DNA of 64,000 nucleotides from Epichloe hybrida (lineage: Eukaryota; Ascomycota; Sordariomycetes; Hypocreales; Clavicipitaceae), in assembly GCA_019022495.1 (NCBI GenBank), contig JAFEKR010000018.1, positions 372,001-436,000 on the forward strand, written 5' to 3'. Each line of letters opens with the position of its first letter. The first letter of the stretch is position 1. The position numbers and the translations under genes are program-made. Positions 20,061 to 30,497 of this stretch are shown one piece after another. The notes under the pieces are model-generated. The model did no database searches and was not told where the DNA came from. It saw nothing but the letters and a program-made list of their open reading frames with translations.

Positions 20061-20240
20061 CTCTGCTAGAAGTCCGACGCATCAGGACTCTAGCTCGTCT
20101 TGACAAGTTTCGAACATCTTCATCGCCTCTACTAGAAGTCCGACGCATCAGGACTCTAGATCGTCTTGAAAAGTTTCGAACATTGAACATCTTCATCGCC
20201 TCTGCGAGAAGTCTGACGCATTATCACTCTAGCTTGTCTC
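20061..20240 (+). repeat. Imperfect 66-76 bp tandem repeat, about 2.5 copies
   Basis: The unit holds AGAAGTCCGACGCATCAGGA and a CGTCTTGACAAGTTTCGAAC block, repeated at about 20061, 20127 and (decayed) 20200. An ORF crosses it but has no recognisable product. From 19751 to 20545 I see no supported gene. Confidence 0.75.
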
Positions 20241-20545
20241 CCTCTTTCTCCAGAGGTAGCACACGCCATCCAAATCGAGGTTCCGGCAGCCCTCACTGCG
20301 TTCAAAAGATTTCCCACCTTTCTAGCAAGAGATAGGCACTGTCCATCGTGAGTTGATAAGACTTGACATAACTGAATTAGGATGTCTTGTAATCAGGTAA
20401 TTGAACTCTTTGTACTAATGCATTCATTCTTCTTCATTCAGGCACCCACCTACACTTTGGTTTGCCGAAGGTCGCTCCTGTAGCGGAGCCCAGTCACACT
20501 CTGTTCTCGTGTATTCAAACTCAGAAACTACTACTTTCTTCTAAA

Positions 20546-20868
20546 ATGGTGAGCACTATTCAATGTCTTACAGCTAGTCCTGTCGCTAACGCTGCAAATC
20601 AAAGCTGTATAATTCCTCGGTGCAATTCGATACCGATTCAGGCGCCTGGCAGCTGGCTGCGCCGGATGAGCATGGCAAGAAAGAGCATAACAGGTCCCAT
20701 GAGTATACAATCAGACATTTCATTGGAAAGTCTTCGTGGAAGGATGCACTTTTGCCTTGGCGACGTGTTGAAGGAGGGGGAAATAGGGGGAAGTACGGAT
20801 CCGTAGCTATGGAAAGAGGCAGGTGTGGGAGGAAGCGGATGTGGGAGGAAGCAGTTCGATTGAGCTAG
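20546..20868 (+). CDS. Possible small hypothetical protein with a start-codon-only first exon
   Basis: An ATG at 20546 is followed at once by a donor (GTGAGC). A 56-bp intron (20549-20604) has a CTAAC branch site and ends AAAG. The second exon 20605-20868 then reads LYNSSVQFDTDSGAWQLA, then KSSWKDALLPWRR, and ends at TAG; 88 residues. I do not recognise it. An unspliced alternative frame from 20462 is also open. It lies between loci A and B in the repeat island. Confidence 0.3.
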
Positions 20869-21187
20869 AACGCGAACGCAAATAACAAGTTACTATTGCT
20901 TATTCTAACATGGAACATGGTACTAATGCGCATATACTAAAGAGTGCTTCAATGAATATACCACGCGGATAAAGCCACTGAATGAACTCAGCTCTTTGAT
21001 CGAACCGCTGACAATGCGGACGTACAAAACTTTTGGCCTGTTACTGCAGACGCTGATGGAATTTCTCGCCTCTCTGGAATTTCGATTGGTGTAGTGATGC
21101 CCCACCTCGCCTCGCTTCGCCCCACCTGCCTCGCCTTTCTCCCGCCTGTCTTTCCTCATTTCCTGCCCTACACTTATTACAATTCTT
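20869..21187. other. Spacer upstream of locus B
   Basis: About 320 bp with no gene seen; it includes a short CCTCGCC/CCCACC-rich tract near 21105-21140. Confidence 0.3.
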
Positions 21188-21275
21188 GGAAAGAGGTGAA
21201 AAACATTTGCCCATAAAAATCTTCCACTTTAGAAACGCAACAACTACAACAACACAACCGCACTATCATCACATC
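21188..21275 (+). promoter_or_regulatory. Promoter-like block of locus B, shared with locus C
   Basis: The sequence runs GGAAAGAGG, then TTTGCCCATAAAAATCTTCC, then CAACACAACCGCACTATCAT. The same order of blocks occurs inverted at 25693-25611 before locus C. The CATAAAA/CATAAAT core may be a TATA-like element. The first ATGs follow about 60-65 bp after the end of the block. Confidence 0.5.
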
Positions 21276-21335
21276 GCCGCCGCTACCACCACCATTAGCA
21301 ACAACAACAGCTGCAGCCACAACGACGACAACGAC

Positions 21336-22662
21336 AATGGCACTAACGTGCCTGGTACCGCCAGCTCCTGCTGGTGACTAGAGCTAGCACTAGCACTAGC
21401 ACCAGCACCAACACCAACGCTAACACTAATAACAACAACAACAATGCCCCCATTGAGAAACCCAACCTGCCCAGCGGCACCAGCCCTGGCCCCAGCAACA
21501 GCACCAGCAGCAACAGCACCAGCAGCATAAGCAGAAGAAGGGTCGTGGGAGGAGACCTGCAAAATGACGTTGCAACACGCACAAATTAGTGGCCAGTCGG
21601 CTGCGCCTCTTTTTTCGTGCAACAGTCATTTCCGGCGTTCAAATCCCACTAGATTTCAGGCGTCTTCAAATTCTAGTGGGATCTGAACGCCCACAGGAAC
21701 GCCCTAGTAAGACGCGGTATGTTAAGTATTTAATAATAAGTAAAGTCATTATTATTATATTATGCTAACATTAGGAAGTCAATGAAGTGGAAAAGCGAGA
21801 TATGTCAACTTGACAGTCGAAGAGATTGAGAAGCGTGGTATGTTTAATTTCTTTTTTTCCCCCACGCTCCACTAGCGTGTGTGTGCAGCTCCTCCCTTCG
21901 CGATAAACACATGGATAACACTCAATAGGGGAGGAAAGCGGCGGATGAGGCGGCGGATGAGGCGGCGGATATGGCGGCGGCCAAGGTCGCCCGGCACGCA
22001 GCAGCGGATCCAAAACATGTCCGTAATTTAGCTGCTCATGCCGGGCGGCTTTGATTTCCAGTGGGAGTTCAACGCCCACTAGAACACAGAAGCGCGGTAT
22101 GTCAAGCCCTTGTTTCCCTACGTCGCACGTATATACTAACCTTAGACAGAGGAGGAACGGCAGAAGCGCAGTATGAAACCCCCCCCCCTTTACTATGACT
22201 ACCTTGGTAACATTTTTTCAATAGAGGAGGAAAAGCAGAAGAGGCGTATGTACAGCCCCTCCCTACCATGACTACCTTGGTAACACTCTTTCAATAGGAG
22301 AGGAGCGCCTCGACTGGCTCGAGAAGAGGCTGAAGGCCTCGGTATCAGCACTTTCTCCGCCCCTGCCGCCCCGGCCGGCCGCCCGGCCACTGCGCCCGCT
22401 CCTCCCACTGCTCCCGCTCCCCCTGCCGCCGCCAGAGCCTCAGTGCCGCCAGCTTCAGCACCGCCAGCGGCAGCACCACCTCCCACCCCGCCACCGCCCC
22501 CGCCGGCCCCGCCGCCAGAGCCTATCCCCTTCAGCTAGGCTCGCAGACAGCCGCACGTGCGGCAGCCCGGGCCCGCCGCGCCGCCAATTCTCCGGCAAAC
22601 GCCGTCAAAGGCCCATCTCGGGCACAATCTTTCCGGCTTTAAAAGCAACACGTGTTGAATAG
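21336..22662 (+). pseudogene. Locus B: decayed copy of the micro-exon gene
   Basis: The same parts as locus C can be traced: an MPPLRNPTCPAAPALAP-like leader, SWEETCKM, then FKF-TAG-WDLNAHRNAL ending at donor 21717. A VNEVEKR unit follows whose downstream intron is cut down and lacks its GT. Next come VEEIEKR (21817-21837) and an Ala/Asp-rich exon from 21929 (KAADEAADEAADMAAAKVAR, other frame). EEERQKR (22150-22170) and a unit at 22225-22245 precede a last exon from 22298, REERLDWLEKR, Pro-rich, ending ALKATRVE at TAG 22660-22662. Several TAA/TGA/TAG stops and frame breaks lie in the first half, so I call it a pseudogene. The second half is still open in phase 1. Confidence 0.5.
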
Positions 22663-22689
22663 GAAGACAAATCACGCTAAAATAACACC

Positions 22690-22950
22690 CGTGGATGTAC
22701 AACCACGAGAACAAACGACGGTCTTCCGCAGCATAATTACGACATCACCTAGCAGGTCACAGTCCCCCTCGGCTAGGCCTGGTACCACGGGTCTGTAGGT
22801 CAGGCGCCTTATTACATGCGCGCACCTAATTTGGGTCAGTAGCTATATTATTCAGTAAAGCAAAAGCAACCCCTTTACCACGCTTGCCTTGCTAGTAGCT
22901 AGCAAAAAAAAATATTATCTTAAGCATGTTCCTTCTCTTTTCTATGCATT
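22690..22950 (+). repeat. 3' flank shared by the micro-exon loci, copy at locus B
   Basis: Diverged second copy of 19470-19750, containing GTACCACGGGTCTGTAGGTC intact and the AGCAAAAGCAACCCCTTTAC block. Differences are mostly C-to-T or G-to-A relative to the copy at locus A. Confidence 0.7.
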
Positions 22951-23939
22951 CCCGTGAAAAATCGGTAAAGTCCGACCTGACTCATTCGTCCTTCCATTTT
23001 TTTTGCCTCAGCCCGATCTGGCCTGAACAACTGGGGAGGCGTGAAGTCGTTGATGACCCAAACCACGAATCTGGTACCACTTGTACGGCGAAACAAGAAA
23101 TTGAAAACGATGGAATTTGATTTTATAATTTTTTTTGGGGTCATTGGTTGTGGCTAATGCATCTAATTTATAAGTGACAAAAAAAATACTAGCAGTACCC
23201 CGCTAGTTCAACGATTAACAACCTAGTAATGAAAACGAAAAGAATGATAGCGATTATGAAAGCGAGAATAGCGATAGGACTATCCACCATGAAGATACTG
23301 ACTTAGCATCTTACACTCGGCTGATGAGAAATGTGCTCTATTTACAAATGTTGTAGCCATGCCACAGAAAGGTGCCTCGTCGCTTGAGCAACCGCTTCTC
23401 CCATCGGTCAAAGAAGATGAGACAAAAGCACTTTGATCATCGTGGCTACCTACCAAGCGCCGGGATTGGTATCGAAAGCTGCGGCGATCTTGTGGGGAGG
23501 CTATGATATGCAGCGTTAGCGACTAATTCTGTCGCGAAACATTGGATGATCCTCACAATAATCGAGAACAGTAGACATAAAAGAATGTGATTAGTCGAGT
23601 TTCGCTAATGGCAGCTCTACGACAAGACGGAGCACTGGTCTCGGCAACAAGGACAGCCTCGTGCGAACCAAAGTGCTTGCGGGTGTCCGAATAGAAAAAC
23701 CATGGATTCCTAAGTGTATCAGTACGAAGAGTCCAAAGGAAATGTAAACCAGGTCTTTTGACTTTCGTTGACTTACAAGAGACGCCTACCCCTTGCCAAA
23801 GAGTGGAAACTTTTTGGAACATATGGCTGTCAAGGACAGATCATGCCAGAAACTGATCGAGAAGTCGTGTGTATAGATTGAGATGACGCCGCAGTCTTCC
23901 AAGAAACGTAGTTTTGAGACATAGTCGCTCGATGGCTAG
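22951..23939. other. AT-rich stretch between loci B and C
   Basis: No gene supported. A short acidic reading (NENEKNDSDYESEN near 23220-23270) may be a relic. An 89-residue minus-strand ORF (23822-23553) has no recognisable features. Confidence 0.3.
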
Positions 23940-24060
23940 ATGTTAGCATGCTGCGGCGAGACCGTCTTCGATCTTAGGTACACAGGGGTTTTTTTTTTCG
24001 TGGTTGTACATGCACGGGAGTTATTTTTTATCGTGATGTGCTGCCTATTCAACATGTGTT
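23940..24060 (-). repeat. 3' flank shared by the micro-exon loci, copy at locus C
   Basis: Read on the minus strand it runs GTTGAATAGGCAGCACATCA, then GTACAACCACGAAA, then AAGATCGAAGACGGTC. These are the counterparts of the sequence after locus A (19209-19530), only the first part being kept. Confidence 0.6.
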
Positions 24061-25547
24061 GCTTTTAGTGCCAGGGAAATTTCGTCGAGACAGGCCTAGG
24101 GCGACCTTGGCCTCGGCGGCGTTGGTGGTGGTGGTACTGCTGCTGCTGCTGCCACGCGAAGCCTCTTGTCTAGCCAGTTGGAGTGCTTCTCCTCTATTGA
24201 AAGAATATTACCAAGGTAGTCATGGTAAGGGAGGGCTATATACACTAGGCTTCTGCCGTTCTTTATCTATCTAAGGTTAGCATATACGTATAACGCAGGG
24301 AAACAGGGGCTTGACATACCGCGCTTTTCCAGGGCCATCTCGTGGGCTTTCCAATCCCACTAGAATTTAAACCCCCCGAAAATGACCGAAGTAAACGCGA
24401 TAATAATGGCCGGTATCATATTGCAGGTCTCGTCCCACGAGCCTGCCTTGGCTGCTACTGCTGCCCTCTTGTCCAGCCAGTCACGGCGCTCCTCAGCTAT
24501 TGGAAGAATGTTACTAAGGTAGTCATGGATTCATGGTAAGGGGGGGCTGTACATACCGCGCTTCTACTGCTCCTCGGCTTCCTGCTGTTAAAATAATGCA
24601 ACAATAATAGCTTTACTTATTATTAAATAATTAACTTACCACGTTTTGCCACGGCGTGCTTGTGGGCTTTCCAATCCCACTAGAGTCGGCAAAGCCCAGA
24701 ACCAATCACCCAAACCGCGGAGATAGCAGCCACTATGGCTGTTGCTTTTGCTGCTGCTGTTGTTACTGCTGCTGCTGTTGTTGCTGCTGCTGCTAGGCAG
24801 GTCCATAGCAATGGTAGCATCTTTGGTGTTGGCGTTGGTGTTGGTGCTAGTGTTAGTGCTAGTGCTATTTCTGCTGCTACTGCTGCCCTCTTGTCTAGCC
24901 AGTCATATTGCTCCTTAGCTATTAGAAGAATGTTACCAAGGTAGTCATGAATTCATGGTAAGGGGGGGCTCTGCATACCGCGCTTCTGCCGTTCCTCGAC
25001 TATCTAAGGTTAGTATATACGTGCGACGTAGGGAAACAAGGGCTTAATATACTTCGCTTTTCGATTTCGTCCGCTTCCTGCTGTTAAAATAATGCAATAA
25101 TAATAAATTTACTTATCATTTAACACTTAACTCACCGCGTCTGTCCAAGGCAATCGTGTAGAGGGTCCAATCCCACTAGAATCGGACCCCCCCGGTTACA
25201 GCAAGCCACAAGAAAGTGAGACCGGCCATTACGGCCATTGTGATACCCTGTGGCATCTGCCACGACGATGCTGCGGTTGCTGGTGCTGTTTCTGCAGCAG
25301 CTGCTGCTGATGCCAGGGCTGGTGCTAGGCAGGTCCACGGTAATGGTGGCATTTCTAGTGTTAGTGCTGGTGTTGGTGCTGCTTTTGCTGCTGCTGCTGC
25401 TTTTGCTGCTGCTGCTGCTTTTGCTACTGCTGCTGTTTTTGCTGCTGCTGCTGTTTTTGCTGCTGCTGTTGTTTTTGCTGCTGCTAATGCTAGGGCTGGG
25501 GCCGCTGGGCAGGTCCATGGCAATGGTGCCATTTTTGATGTTGGCAT
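24045..25547 (-). CDS. Locus C: inverted micro-exon gene with repeated membrane cassettes and in-frame TAGs
   Basis: Exons on the minus strand: 25547-25136, 25073-25053, 24999-24979, 24918-24640, 24577-24557, 24496-24320, 24266-24246 and 24193-24045. All internal exons are multiples of three (21, 21, 279, 21, 177, 21) and phase 1. Micro-exons read ADEIEKR, IEERQKR, AEEQ-TAG-KR and DKERQKP. Long exons start KEQYDWLDKRAAVAA or EERRDWLDKRAAVAA. They continue Ala/Thr-rich, then hydrophobic (ITMAVMAGLTFLWLAVTGGV; IPAIIIAFTSVIFGG), then TAG-WDW and 11 more residues ending KR or RR. The end reads ALKATHVE-stop, as in locus B. Phase 1 holds five internal stops, all TAG (25176-8, 24680-2, 24564-6, 24360-2, 24096-8), and no TAA or TGA. 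If TAG stops translation, the first exon alone gives a 123-residue Ala-rich protein with a C-terminal membrane anchor. Pseudogene, recoding or extra introns remain possible. Confidence 0.45.
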
Positions 25548-25610
25548 TTGCGTGAGCGTGAGCGTTGGCGTTGGCGTTGGTGTGTTGTTGTTATTCTTGT
25601 GGTGCCAGCG

Positions 25611-25693
25611 GTAGTGATGATGTGGTTGTGTTGCTAGAAATGTTACGTTTCAAGCGGGAGATATTTATGGGCAAATTCGTTCTGCCTCTTTCC
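25611..25693 (-). promoter_or_regulatory. Promoter-like block of locus C, shared with locus B
   Basis: On the minus strand the order is GGAAAGAGG, TTTGCCCATAAATATCTCCC, CAACACAACCACATCATCAC, matching 21188-21275. Conservation of non-coding upstream DNA between two rearranged copies suggests the duplicated unit included its promoter. Confidence 0.5.
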
Positions 25694-26561
25694 CGGCCTT
25701 GAAAGTGCAATAAGCGCTCCTCCTTCCGCCGCCGCCAAAAATCGTGCCTGCCAAGAACTTGCAAAACGGAACATGAGGAAGGAAGAGGAGGGGGGGGGGG
25801 CATGACATTTGCTACTGATGTGACTTTGGTCGTAGGAGAGATGGAACAGAGTGAAGGCCTTGCAAGATTCGTGCTACCTAGCGGGTGCGCAAACCCTGCC
25901 TAGTGCACACGTGACTAATCTGGTAGCTAGCTAGCCTCCTGGCCAATCCGCAAGACCCAAGGCTCATCCGAGGCTCCATCATGATCGCCCTGTGTCTGGC
26001 CTCTGTGCTCCTGACGGCTACTCTAAAGCAAGCCAGATCGGGCTGACACAAAGAGATGGACGAAAGATTGAGTCGAGAGTCGGACTGGTGTTACCGATGT
26101 TGTCCGGGGGTGGAATCTGGGTCGTCGCGGCGAGCCTGACAAGTTCACCGGGGGTTGAAACATTCACCTGGGTTGCTGCACGCAAGAGATGGGCAGCGGC
26201 GTGCGGCACGAAAGTGACTTGCCTGCCTGGCCTTGACGTTATCTTGAAGTACCAGGTGTCCTCGAGAGGCTCACATTTGCAAGCCGATGTGCTCTATAAA
26301 TTCCACTACAAAGGATGAATCGGGGTCTTGTCTTGCTCTGCTTGGACAGTCTCACACGAAATGAGTAGGAAACGTCGTAGCACGGCAAGATAATGTTTCA
26401 CAAATAGAAATACGCCTGGCTAGCTAATGTGATGTAGTTGGTAGTAATATACAAATGTAATTATTCCTTCTTCAGTGGCGGCATGCATGCCTCTCACCTC
26501 CGTCGAGTTAGTCTCCCCATGTATACATATACAATTGCTCCCCTCCCCTCCCTCCTCCCCT
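25694..26561. other. Right edge of the accessory island
   Basis: About 870 bp without a supported gene. It has a G run at 25791-25800. A CACACGTGACTAATCTGGTAGCTAG string near 25905 resembles one near 14250 at the other end of the island (shared CACACGTGACTA.CTGGTAGCT). Confidence 0.3.
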
Positions 26562-29500
26562 TCAGTTCATGTTCCCTTTTTCAATCACTTCCCTCAGCAC
26601 GCGTAATTTTTCCTCGGTCACGCGGATGGCCTCCTGAACTTCCCGCGCATCCATTCGCTCCCCTCGCAGCTTTTCCTCGACGGTGCGGTGCTCAATCGCT
26701 CGTTTTCGTCCGCTCGGCTGGTCGCGGTTCAAGCGGTCCATGCCAACTCGCTCTTCCAGCCACTCCCACAACTCGGAGTCCTGTCTCCTCCACATTTCCT
26801 CGTACGCTGCCTGTCGGTTTGGGCTATAGTAGCCACAGCCAATGTCTGGTCCATACGTCGAATTGAGCTTTGGAGTGGTACCAAAACCAAACCACATGGC
26901 AACGATGAGGCCCACCAGCAATCCGTACATGACATTTCCAGTAAGCAGTGGCTGCAGGACATCAACAAATGGCCCCAGGACGCTCCGCACCGGCTCTAGC
27001 GGACCCCAGTTCTGCTTTCCAACATCTGACTTGCTCGACTTTCCATTTTCCATGTCGTGAGTTGACTGCAGAGCCTTGCTTCTCTTCAGCCTTTTCTTGC
27101 CTTTCAAGTTTCCGTTGCTGCCCGTGCCAGACCGAGCGCGCGATGAAACAGCAGACTTGAGTGAGGCGAACAGCTCCTTGCAGTATTGTCCTTGACCGTC
27201 GTTGACATTTTTCTCGATTGTGCCTGGTTTTTTTTATTTTAATCCTTTTGGTTAGCATGTCCGAGGGTCTTCAAGATTGGATTTTATTAGCGCAAGCGGA
27301 GGAAACGCTGCCCACTCACCTTTAAGCCAACACTTTCCAGCCCATTCCACAGTACAATTGATTTGAACTCGGGTGGCGTTATTCTCAGCCCAGGACAGGC
27401 AGTATTTTGTTTTGGTGGTGAAGAGATTGCCGTATGGGACCTCGGGCGTCTGCGTGGAGACGCTCAAGTTGACAGCCTTTTCTAAATCAATCTGATCAAG
27501 GGTTTCAGTCACGACGCATTTGGTCTGTTTCGGCCCGATTGACCCGTTTAGCGGCTTGATGTAGGAGAAGGTTCGGGTTTTGTTGTCGCCAGTTAGACCC
27601 TTTTTGTCTTCCATCTGGATATCGGTGCATTTTTGTTCACTGGACAGCCACTTGTTCATCCAGACGACAGAGCCTGGGCCGAAGACAATATTGTATACTT
27701 TGCCCAGGGGGGCAGGAATGGTCTCATCGGCTAGAATCTTGTCATGATGCGATGCAGAGTCGCCGCAGTCGGTCGGTCCATGTGCAGCAGGTCCGGGGAA
27801 GTCGACAGAGCCACCCAGAGGTGATGTCGCAGCTTCCTTGGGCGGTACATCTGCTGTTGGCCCGTGTGTGGTAGTCATGGCTGAGGCTTTTCGCGACACC
27901 GACTTATCAGCGTCGGGTTCCATAGCCGTCATACCCGTTGACTGTGTCTCCAGGCGCTCATCGTGCTCTTCCTCGTCGTAGAACTCCTCGTCGTCATCGT
28001 CTTCGTCTTCGTCATCGTCTTCATCGGACAACTGTTCGGACCCGGATGCCTCTTGGGGTTCCGTTTCGGCCGCCTCCTGATCTGAGACGACCTTTTCAGT
28101 CTTGTCGCCGCCGGTTCCTTCCAGCTGGACACCGTTTAAAGTGCTTCTCAGGGTCGGGTGGCCCAATTTCCAGATGTTCACAATCAAATCATATGTGGCA
28201 TCTCTGCTCGTAAAGCTAGCGAATACGTGTTTCGCGTGGAGCGTAGAGATCATGAGCCCGTTCTTGAACAAGAGTGCAGTGCTCCGCTTTTCGACAGACA
28301 CAATTTCGTCAAAGCTCATGACCAGCGTTGTCGTCCAACCCAGAATATTGCTGCTGAAGCAGAGGTGACCTTCAGAAACGTACAGTCGCCCATGTGCGAG
28401 AATCTCTCGCTGGAGGGCACAGCTGTAATCTTCAATAAGATAATCATCGTCCGGTACACTCTTGAATAGGCTGTGAAAGTCCCGATTTCGCTTCTTGCTG
28501 GCAATGGCAAACCCGGTCAGTTTAGGCCCCCCAGGATTGCCGTTGGGATGCAAAGCGGCGGTATTGGCAGATGCGACGGCCGCGGCGATCGTCCCACTCG
28601 TCGTCACGGAGCTGCCTCGCTTCCTATGAGGCTTCATCGCGCTTCTCAGGCTGGACGATCTTTGGAATGAAGCCTTCACATCGGCTAGTTCCATCAGGGG
28701 AGGTGTTCGATCGCCGCTGGCGGACTCGACTAGCGACCGGGGGCGACTGGAGGATTCCGTGGGTAAGAAATCTCCATTGATTGTCTGGGGATCAGCCGGG
28801 GCAGATTCAGATCTCGTCCTTGTGTCCACAGCATCGGGAAACCTTGCAGCCGCCGGTGATGGGGCAGAAGGCTCAACCAGACCGAGGTGGCTCAGGCTCA
28901 AGTCTCCCGAGCCAAGGGTTTGGATAGCTGACTCTTTTCGGTCCATGGCGTCGTAGCTGCGACGCTCCGGTTCCGTGTCGACGTCGTTTACCAATGCGGA
29001 CTGGCTCGTAGCTGGAGACGCTTGGGATTTGTGGATACTGGTTCGGCTCTTATTGCTCCCGATGCCAAGTCCAGTGTTGGGAATGGTATTGCTTATCGAA
29101 TTGGCAGCGTTTTGAGCAGCAGATAACATGGACGAGAAAAAGCCAGTAGCGCTGGGAGTTGTCTCGCCACCAGTCTCATCGGTGGGAGTCAGTGGTGCGA
29201 TTGTGATGTGGGACAGCTTGCTGGGGCCAACTGCCGCAGAGCCCGATTTGCTTCTACGGTGGATGTTCATATTCGGCGCAACACCTTGGTTGCCATCCAA
29301 GCTTCCCCTCGGACTACTGCCATTAGTTGACGACTTTCCATTGGGGGGGCCCCCGAGCTGGGGGCGATCGATTCGGTCTATAGGGGTCGGCGGAGTATTC
29401 ACAATGACGGGAGCAGAGTTTTCGTCCTTCGGAGGTGTTCTGGGGGGCGCAGTCTGTATCTTGGGCGTGGGGGCCCGGCCCTTTCGATCGACGGAAGCTA

Positions 29501-30497
29501 TCTTGGCGGCTGCGCGGGGGGGCTCGGGGATTTGTTTTTGAAAGCCCAGGGATCCGCTGGACTGTGAAGGGTTCTTCGGCGACGAGGATTTGTCACTGCT
29601 GCTCCCTGCAGAGCGGCAGGTCTCGGCGGAAGTTTGCAAACAAGATTGAGAGTCGAGGTGTTGAGCCTGGACAACGGGGGATGACGTCGTCAAATAGCCG
29701 ATCAGGGACGGATGTGCAGATATTATGGCGGGTCGAGTTGGACCAGAGCTCGAAGCGGGTCTTGTTCCACTGGAGAGTCAGCTTAGCTTGTCACATAAGC
29801 AGACAATACGCTCGGTAAAGCAAGAGCTGCCTCGAAATAGTGAGATGATCAATTGGACTTTTCCCCCGGCAGGCGAACAGCGAGGGGTTTCATGATGTGG
29901 AGAATGGGGAAGCGTGAGGGTGTTTGGTCGTTTGCATGTACAAACAAGAACGGCTGAGACTAGCGCTGCGGCGATGGCTCCTGGCTCCTGGCTCCTGCGG
30001 GGCCATCTATGATGATGATGATTGAGCGACTGAGCAAGTGGTTCAAGTTTGGTGGAGTTGTGTCACGAGGCTGGACGGCTGGACGGCTGGATGGCTGGAT
30101 CAGGGAGGATCACCCCAATCGATAATTATGTATGGTGAAAGGGAAGCAAGACAAAGTAAAACAACCGAGTGGCTTACAGGTCTGCTGGCTCTCGGTCTGG
30201 TCCAAACTCGTTTGAGGCAAGGCTACGGTCGTCCACGTCGTCGTCCACGTCGTCGTTCACGTCGTCGTTCACGTCGTCATCAGCCACGTTGGTCGAATTT
30301 GCGTCATCGCTTTCTAGAGTCGGTTCGCGGTTGAACCGCCGCTGGCTGCTGCTCGCACTCGTACTGCGCGTGTCCTCGTCCTGGCCTGATGCCTCTGAAG
30401 CTCGCCCATTCTTCTCCTTTCTGCGTCTTCTTTTCGACGTGATCGATTTCGAGAAAAGCTTTCCGAGGCCATTACTGGCAGTGGTGCCGCCTTCCAT
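26562..30497 (-). CDS. GRAM and VASt domain membrane protein (Lam/Ysp2-type sterol transporter)
   Basis: Three exons: 30497-30178, 29769-27320 and 27223-26562; phases agree and give 1143 residues. The first intron is long (408 bp). The N-terminal 500 residues are Ser/Pro-rich and disordered, with Asp-Val repeats (about 85-100). A GRAM domain follows at about 530-640 (NRDFHSLFKSVPDDDYLIED, then LYVSEGHLCFSSNILGW), then a very acidic linker. A VASt domain runs from about 780 to beyond 940 (ETIPAPLGKVYNIVFGPGS, WLKGTIEKNVNDGQ). One membrane helix lies near 1019-1037 (VMYGLLVGLIVAMWFGF), followed by a coiled C-terminus. Lam/Ysp2 proteins sit in the ER at membrane contact sites and move ergosterol to the plasma membrane. 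Family assignment is strong; the exact paralogue is not decided. Confidence 0.88.

Noticed and set aside
23553..23822. 89-residue minus-strand ORF between loci B and C
   Set aside because: No recognisable domain, in AT-rich decayed surroundings, no shared flank with the micro-exon loci.
25216..25614. Plus-strand Ala- or Leu-rich ORFs opposite locus C
   Set aside because: They are complements of the GCA/GCAGCA-rich first exon of locus C, which has the promoter block and splice signals on the minus strand.
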